Source of the DNA: Ramlibacter sp. | GTDB lineage: Bacteria > Pseudomonadota > Gammaproteobacteria > Burkholderiales > Burkholderiaceae_C | NCBI GenBank assembly: GCA_021156245.1 | Contig: JAJNBO010000058.1 | Location: 1-9,650 of the forward strand | Direction of reading: 5' to 3' | DNA: 9,650 nt | The notes under the pieces: model-generated | What the model was told of the DNA's origin: nothing | What the model saw: only the letters and a program-made list of their open reading frames with translations | The model's database searches: none | Translations under genes and position numbers: made by a program | Shown: in pieces, positions 1 to 6,922 of the stretch | Layout: each line of letters opens with the position of its first letter | Position numbering within the stretch: the first letter of the stretch is position 1

Positions 1-645
1 CGCGACGCGTTGCGGGGGCGGGTCCTTCGGCCCGGCTCGCACGTAGCCGGTGGCCTGCACGCCCTGCTCCCACAGCCACAGCTCGTAGTCGAACCCGTGG
101 GGGTTGACGTGGCCGTGCGGCGCCTTCAGGCGGGCAGCGAAGCGCCAACGGTCCCCCGGCCGCAGCTCGGGCGGCGCGCGCTGCAAGTCAGCACCGCCGT
201 CCGAGCGCGGCTCGGGACCGCCATACCAGCCGAGGATCCATTGCGGCGGCAAGCGCACGGGAGTGCCGGCCAGCGTTGCAGACTCGGGCTGGAACCGAAA
301 GCGCACGCCCGCGTCGTCGCGATGCGGCAGCGAGGCAATGATGCCGGTGACCAGGACATCGCGCCCTTCGAGCGCCGGGTCCAGTCCACCGGCGATGAAG
401 GAGGCCGCGCGCCAGCCGGTGACGCCCGCGGACAGCAAGGTCGCAGCCAATGCGATGCCCAGCAGCCGTGCCGCGCCAGCGGGTAGCCGCAGCAGCGCAC
501 AGAGCGCCGCGAGGGCGACGCTTGCGCCGATGGCATAGATTTCCCACGACCACAGGCGCGGCTGCTGCAGCTGCATGGCGGCGCCGATCACGACCCCGGC
601 CAGGAGGGGCGCGATGGCTGCACCAGGGGATACGGGAGCGCTCAC
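1..645 (-). CDS. comEC: ComEC/Rec2 DNA-uptake channel protein, N-terminal part (runs off left edge)
   Basis: Partial gene: 215 codons are open from a GTG at 645 to the window edge with no stop. ComEC is the inner-membrane channel that brings single-stranded DNA into the cytoplasm in natural transformation. The N-terminus is hydrophobic (APLLAGVVIGAAMQLQQPRLW, roughly residues 12-32, then an Ala/Leu-rich stretch to about 75). It is followed by a soluble DUF4131-type segment with the family hallmark LKAPHGHVNPHGFDYELWLW (about residues 159-178) and ATGYVR shortly after. The competence and metallo-beta-lactamase-like domains would lie outside the window. An in-frame stop at 652-654 just upstream limits the start; GTG 645 is the only start codon before a GTG at codon 19 and an ATG at codon 24, and beginning at either of those would remove part of the first membrane segment. 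No good ribosome-binding site sits at normal distance. It is separated from cheB by 122 nt and a hairpin, so it is probably a separate unit. Confidence 0.88.
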   Translation of the reverse strand, partial: MSAPVSPGAAIAPLLAGVVIGAAMQLQQPRLWSWEIYAIGASVALAALCALLRLPAGAARLLGIALAATLLSAGVTGWRAASFIAGGLDPALEGRDVLVTGIIASLPHRDDAGVRFRFQPESATLAGTPVRLPPQWILGWYGGPEPRSDGGADLQRAPPELRPGDRWRFAARLKAPHGHVNPHGFDYELWLWEQGVQATGYVRAGPKDPPPQRVA

Positions 646-675
646 CCGTGTTCAACGCGCGGCGCCTGCCTCGGT

Positions 676-682
676 CCTCCTT
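676..682 (-). promoter_or_regulatory. Shine-Dalgarno-like AAGGAGG with no well-placed start
   Basis: On the minus strand the sequence reads AAGGAGG. The comEC frame cannot begin within the usual 5-10 nt, because it has a stop at 652-654 and its first usable start is 645. The match may be chance, may mark a mis-called start or an upstream frameshift, or may be a translational standby site. Confidence 0.25.
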
Positions 683-688
683 CAGCTG

Positions 689-718
689 GAGGTTGCGGCA
701 TGCGAGTGCCGCAACCTC
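689..718 (-). terminator. 12-bp hairpin after cheB, candidate terminator
   Basis: The arms at 689-700 (GAGGTTGCGGCA on the plus strand) and 707-718 are perfect reverse complements, with a 6-nt loop. The hairpin begins 49 nt past the cheB stop and ends 43 nt before the comEC start, in the position expected of a terminator for the che operon. No T-run follows on either strand, so it would be a non-canonical intrinsic terminator, an mRNA 3'-end stabiliser or a protein-binding palindrome. The structure is certain; the function is inferred. Confidence 0.5.
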
Positions 719-767
719 GCAGAGGCGGACGGCCTCGTCCTGGCCCCATGCCCGAGAGAAGGCCAGA

Positions 768-1820
768 TCAGGCGAAAGCCAGAGACTCCATCCGCGACGC
801 GATCTCCGACAAGGCGGCGACCTCGCGCACGCCGCCCGCCATGATGGCCTGCCGCGGCATGCCGAAGACGACGCAGCTCGCCTCGTCCTGCGCGATGGTG
901 TACGCCCCCGCGTGGCTCAACTCCAGCATCGCATCGGCGCCGTCGCCGCCCATGCCGGTGAGCATCACGCCGATGGCCTGCTTGCCGACGGTGCGTGCAA
1001 TGGAACGGAACAACGTGTCCACGGAAGGACGGTGCCGGTTGACCGGCGCGTCGTCGGTGACGCGCGTGCAGTAGCCCGCGCCGCGCCGCATCAGCATCAG
1101 GTGGCGGCCGCCCGGCGCGATGTACGCCACGCCGGGTTGCACCACGTCGCCGTCTTCCGCCTGCTTGACGTGGATGTCGCACAAGGTGTCGAGCCGGCGC
1201 GCGAAGGTCTCCGTGAATCCGGCCGGCATGTGCTGCGCGATCAGGATGGGCGGCATGTTGGGCGGCAGGGCACTGAGCACGGTGCGCAGCGCCTCGACGC
1301 CGCCGGTGGAGGCGCCGATGCCGATCACGCGCTGCACGCCCGCGCCCGCATGCGAGCCGCTGGGGAGCGGCGTCTTCGCCAGCGGTGCGAAGCCGCTCGG
1401 CGGGAAGGCGCGGCCGCCGCGCCGCGCGACCTTGGCGTTGGCGGCCGCGCGGATCTTCTCCGCGATCTCCTGCGCGCCGGCTTCGAGCTGGTCGAAGCTC
1501 GATGGCTTGGGGAAGAAGTCGACGGCGCCCAGCTCCAGCGCCTTCATGGTCGTCTCCGCGCCCTGGCGCGTCAGCGACGAGATCATGATCACCGGCAACG
1601 GCCGGATGGCCATCAGGTTGCGCAGGAAGTCCAGTCCGTTCATGCGCGGCATTTCGACGTCGAGCGTGATGACGTCGGGCGCGCCGCGGCGGATGCGGTC
1701 GAATGCGAGCACCGGGTCCGGCGAGACGCCGAGCAGCTCCATGTCGGGCTGCGACTGCACGACGCGCCCGAGGAAAGCGCGCATCACCGCGGAGTCGTCG
1801 ACGACGAGGACGCGGATCAT
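768..1820 (-). CDS. cheB: CheB, receptor protein-glutamate methylesterase/glutamine deamidase
   Basis: This 350-residue protein is the usual CheB length. It removes methyl groups from MCP glutamates, and deamidates glutamines, when phosphorylated by CheA. The N-terminal receiver domain (about 1-120) has the acidic pair D8/D9 (VVDDS), phosphoacceptor D54 (TLDVEMP) and K105 (FPKPS). After a linker rich in Ala, Gly and Pro comes the esterase domain (about 163-345). Its catalytic triad is S171 (GASTGG), H197 (AQHMP) and D293 (GMGGDGA), with the same spacing as in the enterobacterial enzyme. The ATG overlaps the cheD stop as ATGA, so the two are probably translationally coupled. An in-frame opening extends upstream to about 2345, but that part lies inside cheD and is not protein-like. 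It is the last gene of the che cluster seen here. Confidence 0.97.
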   Translation of the reverse strand: MIRVLVVDDSAVMRAFLGRVVQSQPDMELLGVSPDPVLAFDRIRRGAPDVITLDVEMPRMNGLDFLRNLMAIRPLPVIMISSLTRQGAETTMKALELGAVDFFPKPSSFDQLEAGAQEIAEKIRAAANAKVARRGGRAFPPSGFAPLAKTPLPSGSHAGAGVQRVIGIGASTGGVEALRTVLSALPPNMPPILIAQHMPAGFTETFARRLDTLCDIHVKQAEDGDVVQPGVAYIAPGGRHLMLMRRGAGYCTRVTDDAPVNRHRPSVDTLFRSIARTVGKQAIGVMLTGMGGDGADAMLELSHAGAYTIAQDEASCVVFGMPRQAIMAGGVREVAALSEIASRMESLAFA

Positions 1821-2422
1821 GGCGGGGCCCTGAAGATCTCGACGTCGCCGCCGCGGCGGCCCGAAAGCTTCGACAGGTACTCGCGCTCGCGCTTCTGCAC
1901 CGTCTCGCCGGGAGCGAGGCTCAGGCGCTTGACCTGCACCTTGCCCGTATCCACGAAGAAATGCACCTTGCGCGGGAATTCGTCCATCAGGTCCTGGGCC
2001 AGCAGGCGGATGCCTTCGACGCGCAGGAACTCGAGCGCGAACTCCGAGTTCTTGGCGCCGACGTCCAGCCGGCCGAAGCCCGCCAGCAGCTGCGCGCCGC
2101 CAAAGACCTTGGCCACCATGCGCCGGCGGTCCGCACCCAGCCGGATCATGTCGTTGATCAGCACTTCCATCGCGTAGACGCCGAAGCGCGCCGAGTCGGC
2201 CCAGGCCGATTGCGAACTGGCGCCATCGCCGGGCAGCATGAAATGGTTCATGCCCCCGATGCGCTCCACGGGATCCCACAGGCAGGTGGAGACGCAGGAG
2301 CCGAGCACCGTGGTGATGGCGACATCGCCGCGCGCCGCATGCCATTGCCCGGGAAGGATCTTCACCGCGCGCTTCCCGAACTCGCGATCCAGGTACTGCA
2401 GCGGTTCGGCGGAGAGGGTCAC
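1817..2422 (-). CDS. cheD: CheD, chemoreceptor glutamine deamidase
   Basis: CheD deamidates specific glutamines in MCP signalling helices and, in some bacteria, interacts with other chemotaxis proteins such as CheC. With the GTG start at 2422 the product is 201 residues, normal for the family. The active-site region is clear: TTVLGSCVSTCLWDP carries the nucleophile Cys (C43) and GGMNHFMLPGD carries the catalytic His (H60). KVFGGAQLL and the G(A)KN segment follow as expected. The frame has no ATG near the cheR stop. GTG 2422 (11 nt after cheR) or TTG 2431 (2 nt after cheR) are the plausible starts, and the first in-frame ATGs lie too far inside the catalytic core. The stop overlaps the cheB ATG (ATGA). 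CheD is absent from E. coli but common in betaproteobacterial che operons. Identity is firm; the exact start is not. Confidence 0.92.
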   Translation of the reverse strand: MTLSAEPLQYLDREFGKRAVKILPGQWHAARGDVAITTVLGSCVSTCLWDPVERIGGMNHFMLPGDGASSQSAWADSARFGVYAMEVLINDMIRLGADRRRMVAKVFGGAQLLAGFGRLDVGAKNSEFALEFLRVEGIRLLAQDLMDEFPRKVHFFVDTGKVQVKRLSLAPGETVQKREREYLSKLSGRRGGDVEIFRAPP

Positions 2423-2433
2423 GGGCGGCAAGC

Positions 2434-3303
2434 TCAGCCGCCCAGACGTTCGTAGGCGGTGCGTCCGCAGGAGCGGAAACCGGGATGCGCGGCGGGGAAG
2501 CTTTCGGAATGCCCGACCATCAGCAGCCCGCCGGGCACGAGCAGGTCGGCCAGCCGCTGCAGCAGCTTCTTCTGGAACTCGCGGTCGAAGTAGATCACGA
2601 CATTGCGGCAGAAGATCACGTCGAAGCGTTCCTGCGCCGGCCACACCGGCGACTGCAGGTTCAACTGCCCGAAGCGGACCATGGCGCGGAGTTCCGGCCG
2701 CACGCTGACCAGGCCTTCGTTCGCGCCCGTGCCGCGCAGGAAGTGGCGGCGCAGGCGCTCCGGGGGCAGGCCGGAGGTGCGCTCCATGCGGTAGACGGCG
2801 GCCTGCGCCGTGTCCAGCACGTCGGTGTCGATGTCGGTGCCGAGCACGTCGCCGGGGCAACCCGCCTCGCGCAGCACCATCGCGATGGACCAGGGCTCCT
2901 CGCCCGTGGAGCAGGCGCTGCTCCAGCAGCGCAGCGGCGCGCCGCGCTTGGCTGCGCGGTCCTGCGCCAGCGCGGCCAGCAGGTCGAAGTGGTGCGGCTC
3001 GCGGAAGAAGGCGGTGAGGTTGGTGGTGAGCGCGTTGACGAAGGCCTCGCGCTCGCCCCTCACGTCGTTGGTGACGAGCTGCAGGTACTGGCCGAAGTCG
3101 TGGAGGCCGTGCGCGCGCAGGCGCCGCAGCAGCCGGTTGTAGACCATGTTGCGCTTCTGCGCGCTGAGCTTGATGCCGGCGTAGTCGGCGATCAGCTGCC
3201 GCACGGTGGTGAAGTCGCGCTCGCTGAAGGCGGCGATGGCGTCGCCGCCGAACACGGCGTCGGGGGACAGGGCCAGGTTGCCTGCGGAGGCCGGGGGTCG
3301 CAC
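2434..3303 (-). CDS. cheR: CheR, MCP glutamate methyltransferase
   Basis: CheR transfers methyl groups from S-adenosylmethionine to receptor glutamates. The 289-residue product has the all-helical N-terminal CheR domain (about 26-82) and the conserved NALTTNLTAFFREPHHF stretch (90-106). The Rossmann catalytic domain has an SAM-binding loop SSACSTGEEPWSIAM (128-142), an acidic GTDIDTDVL (155-163), DVIFCRNVVIYFD (228-240) and LLVPGGLLMVGHSES (254-268). A beta-subdomain insert, the part that binds receptor tether pentapeptides in pentapeptide-dependent CheRs, falls at about 171-215. It starts with GTG, supported by GAAGGA eight bases upstream. The start lies 26 nt after the sensor-poor MCP, and the two receptors ending in EWTxF are natural substrates. 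Confidence 0.97.
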   Translation of the reverse strand: MRPPASAGNLALSPDAVFGGDAIAAFSERDFTTVRQLIADYAGIKLSAQKRNMVYNRLLRRLRAHGLHDFGQYLQLVTNDVRGEREAFVNALTTNLTAFFREPHHFDLLAALAQDRAAKRGAPLRCWSSACSTGEEPWSIAMVLREAGCPGDVLGTDIDTDVLDTAQAAVYRMERTSGLPPERLRRHFLRGTGANEGLVSVRPELRAMVRFGQLNLQSPVWPAQERFDVIFCRNVVIYFDREFQKKLLQRLADLLVPGGLLMVGHSESFPAAHPGFRSCGRTAYERLGG

Positions 3304-3311
3304 TGCGGGGG

Positions 3312-3317
3312 TCCTTC
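3312..3317 (-). promoter_or_regulatory. Ribosome-binding site of cheR (supports GTG start)
   Basis: GAAGGA on the minus strand lies 8 nt before the GTG at 3303. This supports the non-ATG start for cheR. Confidence 0.7.
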
Positions 3318-3329
3318 AGGTGCCGGAGA

Positions 3330-4709
3330 TCAGAATTCCGTCCACTCGCCGTTGCCCTTGCCGCCCGACCGCCTGGGCGTCAGCGGCACCATGGGCGCGG
3401 GCGCCAGCGTGGGCGCGGGCTTCCTGGTGTAGCGGATGGGGGCCACGGCCGGCGCGGCGCTGGCAGCCGGGGCGGCGGGCTTGTGGGATGTGGCGCCCTG
3501 CCCGGCGGCATCGGCGTCCAGCTGGAAACCGCGCGCCAGCTGCAGCAGCGCCGCGGCCTGCGCGTTCATGGCTTCGGTCGCCTGCGTGCCCTGCTCCACC
3601 ATCGAGGCGTTGCGTTCGACCACGCGTTCCATCTGGCTGATGGCGGTGTTCACCTGGACGATGCCGGCGCTCTGCTCCTGGCTCGCCTGCGCGATCTCCG
3701 CGATCAGCGCGCTGACCTTCTCGACCGACAGCACGACTTCCACCATGGTGTGGCCAGCCGCATCCACCAGGCTGGAGCCGGTGTTGACCTTGTTCACCGA
3801 CTCGGCGATCAGCCCCTTGATCTCACGGGCGGCGGCGGCGCTGCGCTGCGCCAGGCTACGCACTTCGGCGGCGACCACGGCGAAGCCGCGACCTTGCTCG
3901 CCGGCGCGCGCGGCTTCGACCGCTGCGTTCAGGGCCAGGATGTTGGTCTGGAACGCAATGCCGTCGATCACGCTGATGATGTCGGTGATCTTGCGGGACG
4001 CGTCGGAGATCTCGTCCATGGTACTCACCACCTGGTCGACGGCCTGGCCGCCGCGGCGCGCGACGTCGGCGGCGGAGGATGCGAGCTGGCTCGCCTGCCG
4101 CGCGTGTTCGGCGTTCTGCGCCACCGTGGACGTGAGCTGCTCGATGGAGCTGGCCGTTTCTTCCAGCGTGGTGGCCTGCTCCTCGGTGCGCTGCGACAGG
4201 TCGAGGTTGCCCTGCACGATCTTGCCGCTGCTGTCGGCGACCGCATGCGCGCCATGCACCACGTTGCCCAGGATGCCGCGCAGGTTCACCGTCATGTCGG
4301 CCAGCGCCAGCATCAGCTGGGCGGCTTCGTCGGTGCCACCGGTGCGCACCTTGACGGTGAGGTCGCCGGCCGCCACGCGGGTGGCGATGCGCGCAGCGAC
4401 GCGGATCGGCTTGACGATGTGGATGGTCAGCGGGAAGCAGATCACGAAGGCCAGCACGAACATGGCGCCGCAGACGCCCAGCAGCAGCTGCTGCGCCTGG
4501 AGCGTCGCGGCGGCCAGTTCCTGCGGCGCGGGACGGCCCGCGGCGACGTCGGCGAGCACCTGCAACTGCCATGCACCGACCAGGCCGAGGGCGGCGATGA
4601 AGATCGCGGCGATCAGGAAGGCGATGGTGAGGCGGACACGGATGGTGGAACGCCGGAACAGGCCCAGGGCCGCCCGGTCGACTTCGTGGATGGAGTGCTG
4701 TCCCGCCAT
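3330..4709 (-). CDS. Methyl-accepting chemotaxis protein with almost no periplasmic sensor
   Basis: This 459-residue inner-membrane receptor has a cytoplasmic N-tail (1-24), TM1 about 25-47, only about 27 residues outside the membrane (48-74), TM2 about 75-97 and a HAMP domain about 97-149. A long signalling coiled coil (about 150-395) follows. The kinase-control tip is the standard E. coli-type sequence ([20 protein letters not shown], 250-269). A methylation consensus [10 protein letters not shown] (179-188, E183/E184) is present, and a second site is likely at ASQEQSAG (342-349). A Pro/Ala-rich linker (about 408-447) leads to a C-terminal GEWTEF that fits the WxxF tether for CheR/CheB. GAGGA precedes the ATG by 4 nt, and cheW ends 22 nt upstream. 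Without a ligand-binding domain it may sense through membrane or HAMP properties, or act as a helper receptor; that is inference. Its core aligns without gaps to the other MCP in the operon. Confidence 0.95.
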   Translation of the reverse strand: MAGQHSIHEVDRAALGLFRRSTIRVRLTIAFLIAAIFIAALGLVGAWQLQVLADVAAGRPAPQELAAATLQAQQLLLGVCGAMFVLAFVICFPLTIHIVKPIRVAARIATRVAAGDLTVKVRTGGTDEAAQLMLALADMTVNLRGILGNVVHGAHAVADSSGKIVQGNLDLSQRTEEQATTLEETASSIEQLTSTVAQNAEHARQASQLASSAADVARRGGQAVDQVVSTMDEISDASRKITDIISVIDGIAFQTNILALNAAVEAARAGEQGRGFAVVAAEVRSLAQRSAAAAREIKGLIAESVNKVNTGSSLVDAAGHTMVEVVLSVEKVSALIAEIAQASQEQSAGIVQVNTAISQMERVVERNASMVEQGTQATEAMNAQAAALLQLARGFQLDADAAGQGATSHKPAAPAASAAPAVAPIRYTRKPAPTLAPAPMVPLTPRRSGGKGNGEWTEF

Positions 4710-4731
4710 GGCGTCCTCGGCTTTCTGTCGC

Positions 4732-5238
4732 TCAGTGCACCGCGCCGTCGACCAGCGCCATGTCGGCGCCCGTCAGCAGCTTCTCGATGTCGAGCAGGAT
4801 GATCATCTGCTCGTCCACCGTGCCCAGGCCGGTGATGTACTTCGTGTCGAAGGTGGCGGACGCGAACTCCGGCGTCGGCCGGATCGCATCGCCCGACAGC
4901 GCCAGCACGTCCGACACCGAGTCCACGACCACGCCGACCATGCGGCCGGCGACGTTCAGGATGATGACGACGGTGAATTCGTCGTAGCGCGCCTCGCCCA
5001 GCTGGAACTTGATCCGCAGGTCGAGGATGGGGACGATGACGCCGCGCAGGTTGACCACGCCCTTGATGAAGGCGGGCGCATTGGCGATCGACGTCGGCGT
5101 CTGGTACCCGCGGATCTCCTGGACCTTCAGGATCTCGATGCCGTAGCTCTCGCCGCCCAGGCGGAAGGTCAGGAACTCGCTGGTGCTCGCCTCCGCCCCG
5201 CTCACGCCGGGTTGGCCGCTCATCGTCTGTGCTTGCAT
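4732..5238 (-). CDS. cheW: CheW, receptor-kinase coupling protein
   Basis: CheW is a cytoplasmic scaffold that links MCP tips to the CheA P5 domain in chemosensory arrays. The 168-residue product is a single CheW/SH3-like domain preceded by a Ser/Gly/Ala-rich N-tail of about 20 residues. It contains [22 protein letters not shown] (about 21-42) and the conserved [15 protein letters not shown] (61-75), whose Arg65 matches the receptor- and kinase-binding signature. [21 protein letters not shown] closes the domain. ATG 5238 is preferred over the in-frame ATG at 5223 because GGAG lies 7 nt before it and nothing similar precedes the second. It sits between the two MCP genes, 19 nt after one and 22 nt before the other. 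Confidence 0.97.
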   Translation of the reverse strand: MQAQTMSGQPGVSGAEASTSEFLTFRLGGESYGIEILKVQEIRGYQTPTSIANAPAFIKGVVNLRGVIVPILDLRIKFQLGEARYDEFTVVIILNVAGRMVGVVVDSVSDVLALSGDAIRPTPEFASATFDTKYITGLGTVDEQMIILLDIEKLLTGADMALVDGAVH

Positions 5239-5245
5239 GGCTTCT

Positions 5246-5249
5246 CTCC
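5246..5249 (-). promoter_or_regulatory. Ribosome-binding site of cheW (decides between two ATGs)
   Basis: GGAG on the minus strand lies 7 nt before ATG 5238, in the gap after the upstream MCP stop. The alternative ATG at 5223 has no such site. Confidence 0.65.
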
Positions 5250-5257
5250 GTGATACT

Positions 5258-6913
5258 TCAAAACACCGTCCACTCGCCCTGCCCGGTGGCGGCCACCGGC
5301 TGCGGCAGCGCGCCCGCGAAACGCGGCTGCGCCAGCGATGGCGTCGACCGGTCGTGCGCCTGCTGCCGCGGGTCGTCCTCGCCGAGCCGGAAGCGCGACA
5401 CCATGTGCAGCAGCGCGTCCGCCTCTTCCTTCAGGGACCCCGCCGCGGCGGTGGCTTCCTCCACCAGGGATGCGTTCTGCTGCACCACCTGGTCCATCTG
5501 CGTGATCGCCTGGTTCACCTGCTGGATGCCGGAGCTCTGCTCCCGGCTCGCGGCGGCGATCTCGGCGATGAGGTCGCTGACCTTCTTCACCGAGGCGACG
5601 ATCTCCTCCATCGTCCGGCCGGCGTCGTCCACCAGCTTGGCGCCGGTGTCCACCTTCTGCACGGACGCGCCGATCAGGTCCTTGATCTCGCGGGCGGCGG
5701 CGGCGCTGCGCTGCGCCAGCGTGCGCACTTCCGCCGCCACGACGGCGAAGCCGCGCCCCTGCTCGCCGGCGCGCGCGGCTTCCACCGCGGCGTTGAGCGC
5801 CAGGATGTTGGTCTGGAACGCGATGCCGTCGATCACCCCGATGATGTCGGCGATCTTGCGCGACGAGTCGGCGATGCCGGTCATCGTGCTGACGACCTGT
5901 CCCACCACCTCGCCGCCGCGGCGCGCCACTTCGGACGCATCCACCGCGAGCCGGCTCGCCTGCACCGCGTTCTCGGCGTTCTGGTGCACGGTGGAGGTCA
6001 GCTCCTCCATCGAGCTCGCCGTCTCCTCCAGGGTGCTCGCCTGTTCCTCGGTGCGCTGCGACAGGTCCAGGTTGCCCTGGGCGATCTGCGAACTGGTGTC
6101 GGCCACGGAGCGGGCGCCGCCCATCACGTCGGACACCAGGCGCCGCAGGTCGTCCCGCATCCGGCCCTGGGCGCGCAGCAATTCGGCCGTCTCGTCCTTG
6201 CCCTTCGCCTCGATGCGCAGCGTGAGGTCGCCCCGGGCGATCTCGCCGGCCGCCTCGGTGGCCTGCCGCAGGGGCCTGACCACGCGCCGGGCCATCCACA
6301 GCGCGGTCGCGAGCGACGCGGCAGCGGCGAACAGCGCGATGGCCAGGATGGACAGCAGCATGTTGCGGAAATCGGCTGCGCCCTGGGCGGTGCTCTCGGC
6401 CGCCAGCTTGCTTTGCAGTTCGGCCAGCGTCGTGAAGGTGTTGCCCAGGTCCTGGAAGGCACGGTCGGCGGCGAGCAGCGCGGTGCGCGCGCCGGCCGGG
6501 TCGGAGATCGCCAGGTTGGTGACTTCGTCGGTGTGGCGGCGCATCGTGTCGAGCGTGCCGAGGGCCGACTGCACCAGCTTCTTCTCCTCGGCCTCCAGGC
6601 CCCCGATCTGCAGGTAGTCGTCCGCGCGCTTCTGCACGGCATCGAGGCGCTTGCGGTGTTCGGCCGCTGCTTCCTTCAGGTAGCCGGTGCCCAGCGTCTC
6701 CGCCATGAGGTGGGTGCGGTAGGCGCTCGCCTGCACGCGGCCGGTTTCCTGGAACACCGTGAGCGCCAGCGTGATGCTGCCGCCGCGGTTCTTGATCAGC
6801 GTGGCGATGGCCGTGCCCTGCCGCGCCATCAGGGCGACGGAGACACCTCCCAGCAACAGCAGGAACACGATCGCGACGACCGGGGGGATGAGGATCTTGT
6901 GCCAGACTTTCAT
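5258..6913 (-). CDS. Methyl-accepting chemotaxis protein with helical periplasmic sensor domain
   Basis: This 551-residue transmembrane receptor has TM1 about 8-30, a periplasmic domain of about 155 residues (31-184) that looks entirely helical, TM2 about 185-208, HAMP about 208-260 and a signalling coiled coil about 261-505. The helical sensor is most like a four-helix-bundle (Tar/4HB-type) domain; its ligand cannot be read from the sequence. The tip carries [20 protein letters not shown] (363-382). Methylation consensus [10 protein letters not shown] (292-301, E296/E297) and ASREQSSG (455-462) are visible. The tail ends GEWTVF, matching the WxxF tether for CheR/CheB and nearly the same as in the partner MCP. 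The start lies 9 nt after the cheA stop, with a GAAG-rich weak ribosome-binding site overlapping that stop region. It probably forms mixed arrays with the second MCP, given their matching cores. Confidence 0.96.
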   Translation of the reverse strand: MKVWHKILIPPVVAIVFLLLLGGVSVALMARQGTAIATLIKNRGGSITLALTVFQETGRVQASAYRTHLMAETLGTGYLKEAAAEHRKRLDAVQKRADDYLQIGGLEAEEKKLVQSALGTLDTMRRHTDEVTNLAISDPAGARTALLAADRAFQDLGNTFTTLAELQSKLAAESTAQGAADFRNMLLSILAIALFAAAASLATALWMARRVVRPLRQATEAAGEIARGDLTLRIEAKGKDETAELLRAQGRMRDDLRRLVSDVMGGARSVADTSSQIAQGNLDLSQRTEEQASTLEETASSMEELTSTVHQNAENAVQASRLAVDASEVARRGGEVVGQVVSTMTGIADSSRKIADIIGVIDGIAFQTNILALNAAVEAARAGEQGRGFAVVAAEVRTLAQRSAAAAREIKDLIGASVQKVDTGAKLVDDAGRTMEEIVASVKKVSDLIAEIAAASREQSSGIQQVNQAITQMDQVVQQNASLVEEATAAAGSLKEEADALLHMVSRFRLGEDDPRQQAHDRSTPSLAQPRFAGALPQPVAATGQGEWTVF

Positions 6914-6922
6914 GCTTCTTCT

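Larger units (their letters stand above)
646..767. other. cheB-comEC intergenic region
   Basis: This is the only sizeable non-coding gap in the window (122 nt). It holds the perfect inverted repeat described separately (689-718) and, on the minus strand, an AAGGAGG at 676-682. That motif looks like a strong ribosome-binding site but lies 30 nt before the comEC GTG. I see no convincing -35/-10 pair, though a comEC promoter would be expected in or near this gap. Confidence 0.6.

Noticed and set aside
188..655. Minus-strand frame starting TTG 655, better placed relative to AAGGAGG
   Set aside because: The product is Arg-rich and overlaps comEC in another frame. The comEC frame gives a clear family match (PHGHVNPHGFDYELW), so this one is a shadow.
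450..2177. Long plus-strand frame opposite comEC, cheB and part of cheD
   Set aside because: Arg/Ala/Asp-rich nonsense crossing three genes on the other strand; no recognisable domain or ribosome-binding site.
1821..2345. N-terminal extension of cheB (open frame back to 2345)
   Set aside because: The CheB receiver domain begins exactly at ATG 1820; the extra segment is the out-of-frame reading of cheD.
2423..2860. N-terminal extension of cheD up to an ATG at 2860
   Set aside because: It would overlap nearly half of cheR, and its translation is Arg/Pro/Ala-rich without CheD similarity. CheD homology begins near the cheR stop.
3889..3920. GC-rich, partly palindromic stretches in the MCP genes (for example around gccggcgcgcgcggc, also near 5765)
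   Set aside because: They encode the invariant receptor tip (AARAGEQG) with GC-rich codons, so protein conservation explains them and no regulatory role is needed.
3436..5253. Plus-strand open frames opposite the sensor-poor MCP and cheW
   Set aside because: Antisense shadows with biased Ala/Ser/Arg composition. The opposite strand carries intact MCP and CheW with all expected motifs.
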